Part shown: piece by piece, positions 18,001 through 24,356 of the stretch
Layout of the letters: every line of letters begins with the position of its first letter
How positions within the stretch are numbered: position 1 is the stretch's first letter
From: JANNRR01 sp031401675
GTDB lineage: Bacteria; Pseudomonadota; Alphaproteobacteria; Rhodobacterales; Rhodobacteraceae
Assembly: GCA_031401675.1 (NCBI GenBank)
Contig: JANNRR010000077.1
Span: 1-26,781 of the forward strand
DNA: 26,781 nucleotides
Direction: 5' to 3'
Notes under the pieces: generated by a model
The model's input: only the letters and a program-made list of their open reading frames with translations
The model's database searches: none
What the model was told of the DNA's origin: nothing
Translations under genes and position numbers: made by a program

Positions 18001-18144
18001 GCCCGCAGTCGCATCGACCCGCGCGTTCTGATCGCGCTCGGAGTTCAGCAGCTGCACGCGACCTTCCACCCCGTAATGCCGCCAAGCGACGTCACGGAGG
18101 TCATCCAGACTCAGGCAGGGCGGAGCAATTTCAAATGCCGACAT
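15094..18144 (-). CDS. trifunctional fusion: APH-type kinase, M23 peptidase, AGXT2L-type PLP phospho-lyase
   Basis: The 1016-residue protein has three domains. Residues 25-330 are an APH/hydroxylysine-kinase-like domain with LHQDANDNN (catalytic Asp206, Asn211) and LIDFGD (metal-binding Asp227). Residues 400-560 are an M23 metallopeptidase with HTGID (His438, Asp442), YGHLG and HLH (His529, His531), so the zinc site is intact. Residues 585-1010 are a class III PLP enzyme with NSGTEANELALR, IADEVQCGFGRVG and MGKPIGNGHP (Schiff-base Lys853). The last domain strongly resembles human ETNPPL/PHYKPL, which split phosphoethanolamine or 5-phosphohydroxylysine into aldehyde, ammonia and phosphate. No signal peptide is present. 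The start at 18144 has AGGA six bases upstream and overlaps a possible 55-codon gene. Kinase plus phospho-lyase implies phosphorylation and elimination of an amino alcohol; hydroxylysine is inferred. The peptidase role is unknown. Confidence 0.88.
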   Translation of the reverse strand: MSAFEIAPPCLSLDDLRDVAWRHYGVEGRVQLLNSERDQNARVDATAGRFVLKLVNAGEDAALIALQDAVILHLAMAGVVGIPRLLPTLAGANNAVEEVAGQTCLVRMVSYLDGTTLSQTPRTLQQLRNLGAFMGRVTQGLQGFGHPASIRADFPWSLDHVMTLKANLPDIENPSRRALVQRLFDRYAARVLPVLPTLRASVLHQDANDNNVIVSKDDPDQITGLIDFGDMCFGRTVNELTITLAYALLDAKDIYAAARALIECYVAEFPLHEAEADQLYDLMRMRLVCSVCISSRQSRLHPENDYLLISQAPAFALLERLDQIDPEFMVCLFRRAAGFAATRSEAAVRDHLTTADVAEVFLPALSSSGRMALLTNGEQAGMPAFSDRRFEAWFAAQRPANLPASVPFYGFGAYGERRGVYATDQFADAASPERRTRHTGIDVFNVAGTPVFAPLSGRVAYVCYNADPLDYGHTLILEHVAAKGVPFYTLYGHLGGSLPGLCKVGASVMAGQLLAHLGDWHENGGWAPHLHFQIMTDILAQTQGNFFGVGHDSLWDVWSGICIDPNLILRQPAESYAVDANPPATLLARRATAIGPSLSVSYVDNLKIVRGEGAYLIDHTGRRHLDAVNNITHVGHCHPHVVAGMSRQAAVLNTNTRYLNELMLDYSERLTAKLPGSLRVAYFVNSGTEANELALRIARTVIGKKSTVVLDWAYHGNSGVMVDISPYKFKRKGGFSQPDFVEIAGFPDPYRGPHRGMSVAAGQAYAADIDACLANIIAKTGSGAAAFIAESISGVGGQVIYPDGYLAAVYEKIRAKGGLCIADEVQCGFGRVGTTFWGFELQGVIPDIVVMGKPIGNGHPLAAVVTTPEIAAGFANGMEYFNSFGGNPVSMAVGMAVLDVIEAEDLQARAATTGSYLLDRFRDTARRHPLIGDVRGAGLFLGIELVTDRETLAPATDEAGWIVNHMRQNAVLASTDGPMDNVLKFKPPLVFARTEADILCAALETAFADLAACPIA

Positions 18145-18298
18145 TGTATTCCTGGCTGTGACTTTCGGAGGGGAGTCTTGTCGCGATCTCGGGTCGATCA
18201 CGCAATGAGAAGGCTTGTTTTTCAAAGCCGCGCTCTGAACCGTCGCTTGCCCCAATGTCCACCACGACGCCTTTCGGCACTTGATCCGCATCTCGCAT
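18131..18298 (-). CDS. possible 55-residue protein preceding the fusion gene
   Basis: An ATG at 18298 is preceded, nine bases away, by AAGGAG (complement of 18308-18313), the best ribosome site in this part of the window. The frame runs 55 codons (MRDADQVPKGVVVDIGASDG at the start, ending SQEYNVGI) to TGA at 18133-18131. It overlaps the fusion gene start by 14 bases, an arrangement suited to translational coupling. The protein is hydrophilic, without membrane segment, signal peptide or cysteines, and I recognise no family. It is either a real small protein of the catabolic arm or a translated leader controlling the fusion gene. Confidence 0.45.
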   Translation of the reverse strand: MRDADQVPKGVVVDIGASDGSERGFEKQAFSLRDRPEIATRLPSESHSQEYNVGI

Positions 18299-18332
18299 AT
18301 TCGACTGCTCCTTCCTGCGTCTGACAAAGCAA

Positions 18333-18361
18333 CTTTACATAAAAACGTTTTTATAGTAAAG
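18333..18361. promoter_or_regulatory. dyad operator between the divergent arms, probable LacI-family site
   Basis: ATAAAAACGTTTTTAT (18339-18354) is a perfect 16-base palindrome with a central CG, the usual centre of LacI-family operators. It is extended by CTTTAC on the left and, after one extra A, GTAAAG on the right, giving a 29-base dyad. TATAGT at 18352-18357 is a possible plus-strand -10. The site lies 35 bases upstream of the 55-codon frame and about 120 upstream of the ABC ATPase, so one bound repressor could shut off both arms. A related half-site occurs before the lacI-type gene. Confidence 0.75.
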
Positions 18362-18407
18362 ACGCGGCATCGAGCTCTTGGGTCCTTACACAGCATGGGG
18401 CGCTGAC

Positions 18408-18479
18408 ATGATTGAGGCTTCTGAGACGAACGCCGCGCCGCTTGCAAAAGTGGCGGCCGTTCTGTCGCCGGGGGCCTGA
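18408..18479 (+). CDS. possible 23-residue leader peptide before the ABC ATPase
   Basis: ATG at 18408 follows GGGG by seven bases and opens a 23-codon frame (MIEASETNAAPLAKVAAVLS, ending PGA) that stops at TGA 18477-18479, four bases before the ATPase ATG at 18484. The ATPase itself has no good Shine-Dalgarno sequence, so translation of this frame could load ribosomes onto it. Length and composition are not proof; it may be fortuitous. Confidence 0.3.
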   Translation: MIEASETNAAPLAKVAAVLSPGA

Positions 18480-18483
18480 CGGA

Positions 18484-19584
18484 ATGGGCGCTCTTGAAGT
18501 CCGCGATCTGAAGAAAAGCTTTGGCGCGGTAGATGTGTTGCGCGGCATCGACTTCAGCGCGGATGCCGGCGAGTTTGTCTGCCTGCTGGGGCCTTCAGGC
18601 TGTGGCAAGTCCACATTGTTGCGCTGCATCGCCGGGCTGGAAGCCATTTCCTCGGGTTCCGTGGTTATCGAGGGTCGTGATATGACCAACGTGCCGCCTG
18701 CCGAGCGCAATCTGGCAATGGTGTTTCAATCCTACGCACTTTATCCGCACCTCAATGTGCGAAAAAACATGGGCTTTGGCTTGTCGCTGCAAGGTATGAA
18801 GCGCAGAGAAATCGACACCCGCGTGAACGAAGCCGCCCGCATGCTCGAAATCGGCAACCTGCTTGACCGCAAGCCGCGGCAATTGTCAGGTGGCCAGCGG
18901 CAGCGCGTGGCGATCGGCCGCGCCATCGTGCGTGATCCCAGCGTTTTCCTGTTTGACGAACCGCTGTCCAACCTTGACGCGGCCTTGCGCACCCAGACCC
19001 GCTATGAACTGGCGCGGCTGCACAAGGAACTTGGTCGCACCATGCTGTTCGTGACGCATGACCAGATCGAAGCGATGACGCTTTCCACCAAAGTAGTAGT
19101 CTTGAACGCCGGCCGCGTCGAACAGATCGGCCGTCCGCTGGATCTGTATCGTCGTCCGGCCAACCGCTTTGTCGCGGGCTTTATCGGCTCACCGCAGATG
19201 AACTTCCTGCCCGCCATCCTGCGCCGGGTCGAGGGGGGCGCAGAAGCGGATCTGGCGGGCCAGTCGCTTGGCCTGCCGCTGCCGCCCGGTCGGAACACCG
19301 ATCTGTCGCGGGTCAGTGAGGCCGGGTTGCGGCCAGAACATATCCGCATCGTCGCTGCGGGCGAACCCGGGCTCGGCGCGCGGGTGATCTCGGTCGAACG
19401 GCTGGGGGCAGAGACGCTGGTTTTCACCAAGACCATGGCCGGGCAGGCTTTGGTGGTGCGCGCCGATGGGTCTTTGCCGGTCGAGGACGGCGAAAACGTG
19501 ACCCTGGCGATTGATCCGGAGCATCTGAATTTCTTTGACCGTGGCGGCGCGCGGGTCGAGTTCGACCTGTCGGCCGCCGGATAA
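18484..19584 (+). CDS. ABC sugar transporter ATP-binding protein (CUT1, MsmK/UgpC type)
   Basis: The 366-residue protein energises sugar uptake through the two permeases encoded downstream. It has Walker A GPSGCGKST (36-44), the Q-loop region MVFQSYALYPHL, signature LSGGQRQRVAIGRA, Walker B VFLFDEPLSNLDA and the switch histidine VTHDQIEAMT. A C-terminal TOBE/regulatory region (about 240-366) is typical of MalK/UgpC-type subunits. The start at 18484 is set by homology (MGALEVRDLKKSFG); the in-frame ATG at 18412 would add a basic non-family stretch. It is the first gene of the plus arm, about 120 bases after the operator. Confidence 0.93.
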   Translation: MGALEVRDLKKSFGAVDVLRGIDFSADAGEFVCLLGPSGCGKSTLLRCIAGLEAISSGSVVIEGRDMTNVPPAERNLAMVFQSYALYPHLNVRKNMGFGLSLQGMKRREIDTRVNEAARMLEIGNLLDRKPRQLSGGQRQRVAIGRAIVRDPSVFLFDEPLSNLDAALRTQTRYELARLHKELGRTMLFVTHDQIEAMTLSTKVVVLNAGRVEQIGRPLDLYRRPANRFVAGFIGSPQMNFLPAILRRVEGGAEADLAGQSLGLPLPPGRNTDLSRVSEAGLRPEHIRIVAAGEPGLGARVISVERLGAETLVFTKTMAGQALVVRADGSLPVEDGENVTLAIDPEHLNFFDRGGARVEFDLSAAG

Positions 19585-19598
19585 CAGTTACAACAACC

Positions 19599-19614
19599 GA
19601 ACGGACAACCGTTC
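19599..19614 (+). other. small hairpin between ATPase and binding-protein genes
   Basis: GAACGG (19599-19604) and CCGTTC (19609-19614) pair around ACAA. No U-tract follows. Such intergenic stems often stabilise the downstream message and raise binding-protein output relative to the ATPase; here that is only inference. Confidence 0.35.
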
Positions 19615-19634
19615 ATCACTATGGGAGGACGACA

Positions 19635-20876
19635 ATGAAGACGACATTCAGACCAGTCATTTTGGCAGCAGGCCTGGCTTTTGCCGCAGCGGTGGCACAG
19701 GCCGAGACCCTTCGTTTTGCCACTTGGGACAGCAACGAAAGCCTGGAGATTCAGAAGGCCATCGCCGCACAATTCGAGGCGGCTCATCCCGGCGTGACCG
19801 TGCAGGTCGAGGCTTACGGCGATGGCTATGATACCAAACTGGCCGCCGGCTTTGGTGCCGGCGATGCGCCCGATGTGATGTATATGTGGAACTTCCCGGC
19901 CTATGCCTCTTCGCTTTTGCCACTGGACGGCTTTTTGGCGGGTGAAAACGGGCTGGACATGGCCGATTTCGCGGCAGGCCTGCTGCCCTATGCACGCGTC
20001 ACCAACGATGACGGCAGCGCCAGCACCCTGGGCATTCCGGCGGGCTACACGACCTTCGTGACCTATTACAACAAGGACATGTTTGACAAAGCCGGAGTGC
20101 CTTACCCTGCCGAGGGCTGGACCTGGGCCGATCTTCGCGCCGCTGCGGCCAAGTTGGCCAAGCCGGACGAGAAGGTTTACGGCTACGGCGTTGACGGCAA
20201 CCCCGACCCCTATGATTTTGAAACCTACCTGTGGAGCAACGGCTCATCCTGGATTAGCGCCGATGGCAAGACCACCACCGGCTATCTGAACGCGCCGGAA
20301 ACCGCAGCGGTGTTCCAGCAATTCGTAGATATGGTCAAAGGCGGCGAGGCCGTGCTGTTTGGTGTCGGCGACAACGGCAGCTACCGCGAGCTGTTCAACG
20401 CCGACAAGCTGGGCATGGTGATTTCGGGCACTTGGCCGATGCCGGACTTTGAGGCGGCGGGCAAGAATTTTGGCGTGGTGGGTCTGCCTTCGTTTGACGG
20501 CAAGCCGGTGCACAGCAACGTCGGCATATCGTCGCTTTCGATTGCCAAGGACAGCAAGCAACCCGATCTGGCTTGGGAATTCGTCAAGTTCTACGCAAGC
20601 CCCGAGGCCGTGGCGATGCGCAAGAACGACATCCCGGTGCTGAACTCGGTGGCCAAGTCCCAAGGCATGGACAGCAATCCGAAATTCGCGCCGTTCCTTG
20701 CCATGCTGCCCGCAGCCGACGGCAACCTTTCACCGGCATTCCTGCGCAATGCCAATTGGGGACGGGCTCAGGAGGTTGTGACCGAGGCCATCCAGCAGAT
20801 CTATATCGATCAGGACGGCATTCAGGCGATCCTCGATGACGCCGCTGCGCGTGCCGACAAGGCACTGACGAGGTGA
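19635..20876 (+). CDS. ABC sugar transporter periplasmic binding protein (CUT1)
   Basis: The 413-residue protein begins with a clear Sec signal peptide (MKTTFRPVILAAGLAFAAAV then AQA, cleavage about residue 23/24). It continues as a family-1 solute-binding protein: LRFATWDSNESLEIQKAI, EAAHPGVTVQVEAYGDGYD, DAPDVMYMWNFPAYA, TYYNKDMFDKAG, AGWTWADLRAA-type hinge and the late GKNFGVVGLPSFDG segment. GGGAGG six bases before ATG is a strong ribosome site. It captures the substrate in the periplasm and sets specificity. CUT1 proteins bind di- and oligosaccharides or glycosides, consistent with an alpha-glucosyl-beta-galactoside, but the ligand cannot be read from sequence. Confidence 0.93.
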   Translation: MKTTFRPVILAAGLAFAAAVAQAETLRFATWDSNESLEIQKAIAAQFEAAHPGVTVQVEAYGDGYDTKLAAGFGAGDAPDVMYMWNFPAYASSLLPLDGFLAGENGLDMADFAAGLLPYARVTNDDGSASTLGIPAGYTTFVTYYNKDMFDKAGVPYPAEGWTWADLRAAAAKLAKPDEKVYGYGVDGNPDPYDFETYLWSNGSSWISADGKTTTGYLNAPETAAVFQQFVDMVKGGEAVLFGVGDNGSYRELFNADKLGMVISGTWPMPDFEAAGKNFGVVGLPSFDGKPVHSNVGISSLSIAKDSKQPDLAWEFVKFYASPEAVAMRKNDIPVLNSVAKSQGMDSNPKFAPFLAMLPAADGNLSPAFLRNANWGRAQEVVTEAIQQIYIDQDGIQAILDDAAARADKALTR

Positions 20877-21808
20877 AACGCCCGCTGGCAGCCCCCGCAA
20901 GGCGGCTTTCCCCCCGGCTCCGACCGGGGGCTGCCACGCCCTATCTGTTCATTGCGCCTTGGGTGACAGGCTTTCTGGCCTTCACGCTCGGGCCGCTGAT
21001 GTTCTCGCTCTACATCAGCTTTTTCGATTGGCCGCTGGTCGGTGAGCCCGCGTACATTGGTCTGCAGAACTACACGACGATCATCACCGATGACGCAGAT
21101 TTTGTCCGGTCATTGAAGGTTACGCTTAAATTCGCCGCGATGTTCGTGCCCGCGAACCTGATCGTGGCGCTGTTGTTGGCGATGCTGTTGAACCAGCCGA
21201 TGTTCGCCTCCGGCTTTTTCCGCGCCGCATTCTATGTGCCATCGATCATCTCCGGGGTGGCCTTGGTCACCATCTGGTCCTGGTTGCTTTCGCATGAATA
21301 CGGCGTGATCAACTACTTGCTCTCGTTGCTTGGCATCGGGCAGATCAACTGGCTGGGCAGCCCGAACTGGGCGCCGGTGTCAATCGTTTTGGTCAGTTTG
21401 TGGAGTGTCGGGGCAACGATGCTGATCTTTCTGGCGGGACTGAAAAGCATCTCGAAAGAGCTTTACGAAGCTGCCAGCCTTTCGGGTGTCGGCAAGGTCG
21501 GGCAATTCTTCCTGATCACCCTGCCACTGCTGTCGCCGGTCTTGCTGTTCAATCTGGTCACCACGGTGATTGCGGCGTTCCAGCAACTGACACTGGCGCT
21601 GCTGCTGACAAAGGGCGGGCCGGTGAAATCGACCTACATGCTGGCGATGTATATCTACGATAACGCCTTCAAGTATCAGGACATGGGCTATGCCGCCGCG
21701 ATGTCGTGGCTGATGCTGCTGCTGATCATTGCGCTGACGGTGGGGATCTTCAAATTCTCCAGCATGTGGGTGTTCTATGAAACCGAAGTGAAGCGGGAAA
21801 AGCCATGA
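20873..21808 (+). CDS. ABC sugar transporter permease 1 (MalF/UgpA type)
   Basis: The 311-residue inner-membrane protein has about six hydrophobic spans (PYLFIAPWVTGFLAFTLG first) and the cytoplasmic EAA loop EAASLSGVGKVGQFFLITLP, which contacts the ATPase. It starts with GTG at 20873, overlapping the binding-protein stop as GTGA. It resembles CUT1 MalF/UgpA-type subunits without the large MalF periplasmic loop. It ends in an ATGA overlap with the second permease, so the pair is made in equal amounts. Confidence 0.93.
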   Translation: MKRPLAAPARRLSPRLRPGAATPYLFIAPWVTGFLAFTLGPLMFSLYISFFDWPLVGEPAYIGLQNYTTIITDDADFVRSLKVTLKFAAMFVPANLIVALLLAMLLNQPMFASGFFRAAFYVPSIISGVALVTIWSWLLSHEYGVINYLLSLLGIGQINWLGSPNWAPVSIVLVSLWSVGATMLIFLAGLKSISKELYEAASLSGVGKVGQFFLITLPLLSPVLLFNLVTTVIAAFQQLTLALLLTKGGPVKSTYMLAMYIYDNAFKYQDMGYAAAMSWLMLLLIIALTVGIFKFSSMWVFYETEVKREKP

Positions 21809-22638
21809 CCGAGGGCCGCTCCAAGCTTGGGTTGATCGCGAAATGGTCGGCGCTTTTGGCGGTGACTCTGCTGTTTCTGTTCCCGTTCTACTGGACCTTC
21901 GTAACCGCCATCAAAGCCAAACCCGAGCTGTTGACCTGGCCGCCAACCTGGTGGCCCGCCGACGCAAAGTGGAGCAATTTTACCGATGCTTGGGCGGCGC
22001 AACCCTTTGGCACTTACCTGAAAAACTCGATTCTGGTGACGGTACTGTCCACCGTCGGCCAGCTGTTTTCGTCGTCACTGGTGGCCTTCGGCTTTGCCCG
22101 CTTTGACTTTCCGGGTCGCAATGCGCTGTTCATGGTGCTGCTGGCGGCGATGATGGTGCCATGGGATGTCACGATGATCCCCCTATACATGGAGTTCAAC
22201 TGGCTGGGCTGGATCAACACGCTGAAACCACTGATCGTTCCGGCATGGTTTGGCGCGCCGTTCTTCATTTTCCTGCTACGGCAGTTCATCATGTCGATCC
22301 CGCGGGAGTTGGACGAAGCGGCAAGAATGGATGGCGCCAACATGTTTCAGATCTACTGGAAGATCCACTTGCCGCTGATGCTGCCAGCACTGGTGCTGGT
22401 CGGCACCTTTCAGGTGCTGGCGGCCTGGAACGATTACCTTGGCCCGCTGATCTTTCTGAACGACGAAAGCATGTATACGCTGACGCTGGGTCTGGCGCGG
22501 TTCAAGACGCTGCATGACACCAACCTGACCGCATTAGCGTCGATGACGATCATCCTTTGCCTGCCGCCGCTGGTGCTGTTTTTGACGGCTCAACGCTATA
22601 TCATGGACAGTTCCTTGTCCTCCGGCATCAAGGGCTGA
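21805..22638 (+). CDS. ABC sugar transporter permease 2 (MalG/UgpE type)
   Basis: The 277-residue inner-membrane subunit has six predicted spans and the EAA motif ELDEAARMDGANMFQIYWKI followed by LPLMLPAL, which is characteristic of MalG/UgpE proteins. Its ATG overlaps the stop of the first permease by four bases, and the glycosidase gene starts three bases after its stop. It forms the import channel with permease 1. Confidence 0.93.
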   Translation: MTEGRSKLGLIAKWSALLAVTLLFLFPFYWTFVTAIKAKPELLTWPPTWWPADAKWSNFTDAWAAQPFGTYLKNSILVTVLSTVGQLFSSSLVAFGFARFDFPGRNALFMVLLAAMMVPWDVTMIPLYMEFNWLGWINTLKPLIVPAWFGAPFFIFLLRQFIMSIPRELDEAARMDGANMFQIYWKIHLPLMLPALVLVGTFQVLAAWNDYLGPLIFLNDESMYTLTLGLARFKTLHDTNLTALASMTIILCLPPLVLFLTAQRYIMDSSLSSGIKG

Positions 22639-22641
22639 GCC

Positions 22642-24336
22642 GTGCAGGGCTGGACTAACTGGCGCGCCGATCTGTTTGATCCGCACAAGGTGCCGTTCTC
22701 GCGGCGGGGCAGCTTCCATGCGATTTCGTGGATCGGGCAAGACGGTGCGTTTTGGCTGCGCAATCTGCGCGGCGGTGATGAGCATACTGATCTGGGCCGG
22801 ATGCTGCGGTTGGAGGTGTTGGATGCATCGGGGGCCGTGCAAGAGGCGGCGTGGCGTCTGACGCCGGATTGCCTGACCGCGCACAATGCCGCAGGTGAGT
22901 TGCGGTTTTCCTTCGACGGACCCGACCGCATCAGCCTTGCCGGAACCGGGCTTGGTCTGCGGCTGCGGGCGGAGGCCGCCAAGTATGACTACGCCCACGC
23001 CGCCGCGGATCACATCCATGTCTGTATCGCCACGCAGGATCTGCGCTGCAATATTGCGGCGTCGGTCGGTCGGCTGCATTTGGAGGCGGTCTGGAACGGC
23101 CTGTCCTCGGATGAAATCTCGGTTGATCTGCTGCCAGAGGGTGGCATCCTTGCCGCCTCACTTGACCTGTTCCGCATCGTTCAAAACCCGGGTATCCCGG
23201 TGCCGCAATCCGAGGCAGAAGCGCGCGTGGCGGCAGAGTTTTCCGCGTTCCGCACGTGCCTGCCAGAAGTGCCGGCCGAATTCGCCGCCGGGCATCTGTT
23301 GGCCAGCTACATTCTTTGGTCGGCCTATGTGCCCGCAGAGGGAGCGTTGAACCGCCCTTCAGTCTATATGTCGAAGAACTGGATGACCAACATCTGGTCA
23401 TGGGACCACTGTTTTGTCGCCCTCGCCTTCGGCGCTTCCGCGCCCGATCTGGCTTTTGAACAGATGCAGGCGATCTTTGATTCTCAAGACGCCTCGGGGC
23501 GGTTGCCAGACTACATCAACGACCGTTACGCCTATTGGGCCTTCACCAAACCCCCCGTCCACGGCTGGGCCTTCGCACAATTGCGCAAAATGGCCCCTGC
23601 CGCGTATGGGCGGGACCGGATGCGACAGGTCGTTGCCTGGCTTGAGGCACAGGTGGTGTTCTGGATGTCTGGACCACATCTGGGCGGCCTGCCCGCCTAC
23701 CGCCACGGCAATGACGCCGGCTGGGACAACGCCACCTGCTTTGCCGAGGGCGGCCCGCAGGTTGGCCCGGATCTGGCCACCTTTCTGGTCCTGCAACTGG
23801 ATGAGATCGCGGCCCTTCACCGCGCCCTGGGTCAACCCGAACAGGCGCAGGCCGCAACCCTGCGCGCGAACACTTTATGCGCAGCGCTTTGCGAGGACCT
23901 TTGGACGGAAACCGGATTTGTCGCCCGTCTGGTGAAGGATGGTCGCGCCGTGCAAACCGGGCGGTCGCTGCTGCTTTTTCTTCCCTTGCTGTTGGGAGAT
24001 CGCCTTGCCGCAGACAAGCGCGAAGTCCTGTTGCGGCGATTGTTGCACCCCGGTCAGCATCTGACGGAACACGGCCTTGCCACCGAGGCTATCGACAGCC
24101 CGCTCTACCGCGCCAATGGCTATTGGCGCGGACCGATCTGGGCCCCCACCACGGCTTTGTTCGTCGATGCGTTGCGCCGTTCTGGACAAGGCGATGCGGC
24201 GGCTCAGGTTGCCCGGCGCTATTGCGAGATGTGCAATGCCAATGGCATGGCCGAAAACCATGATGCCCTGACCGGGGCGGGGCTGCACGATCCCGCGTTC
24301 GCCTGGACCTCGGCGGTATTCCTGCTGATGGGCTGA
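22642..24336 (+). CDS. GH63-like alpha-glycosidase, cytosolic
   Basis: The 564-residue protein has an (alpha/alpha)6-barrel region of the GH63 / MGH1-like type from about residue 200. Key segments are NIWSWDHCFVALAFG, RHGNDAGWDNAT (candidate acid Asp358 or Asp362), GYWRGPIWAPTTALFVDALR and MAENHDALTGAG (candidate base Glu538). An N-terminal beta-sandwich of about 190 residues precedes it. Eukaryotic GH63 processing glucosidase I removes alpha-1,2-linked glucose; bacterial members act on various alpha-glucosides, including mannosyl- or glucosylglycerate. No signal peptide is seen. The start is GTG 22642, three bases after the permease stop, with no better in-frame candidate. Specificity is not determined by sequence; alpha-1,2-glucosyl-galactoside is the inferred substrate. 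It could be misread as GH37 trehalase or GH15 by weak searches. Confidence 0.82.
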   Translation: MQGWTNWRADLFDPHKVPFSRRGSFHAISWIGQDGAFWLRNLRGGDEHTDLGRMLRLEVLDASGAVQEAAWRLTPDCLTAHNAAGELRFSFDGPDRISLAGTGLGLRLRAEAAKYDYAHAAADHIHVCIATQDLRCNIAASVGRLHLEAVWNGLSSDEISVDLLPEGGILAASLDLFRIVQNPGIPVPQSEAEARVAAEFSAFRTCLPEVPAEFAAGHLLASYILWSAYVPAEGALNRPSVYMSKNWMTNIWSWDHCFVALAFGASAPDLAFEQMQAIFDSQDASGRLPDYINDRYAYWAFTKPPVHGWAFAQLRKMAPAAYGRDRMRQVVAWLEAQVVFWMSGPHLGGLPAYRHGNDAGWDNATCFAEGGPQVGPDLATFLVLQLDEIAALHRALGQPEQAQAATLRANTLCAALCEDLWTETGFVARLVKDGRAVQTGRSLLLFLPLLLGDRLAADKREVLLRRLLHPGQHLTEHGLATEAIDSPLYRANGYWRGPIWAPTTALFVDALRRSGQGDAAAQVARRYCEMCNANGMAENHDALTGAGLHDPAFAWTSAVFLLMG

Positions 24337-24356
24337 ACCGCGCCCCGGTCACCCGG

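Noticed and set aside
24269..24348. ACCGGGGCG/CGCCCCGGT inverted repeat between the glycosidase and repressor genes as a bidirectional terminator
   Set aside because: The arms are about 60 bases apart, one is inside the coding sequence, and there is no T-tract on either strand.
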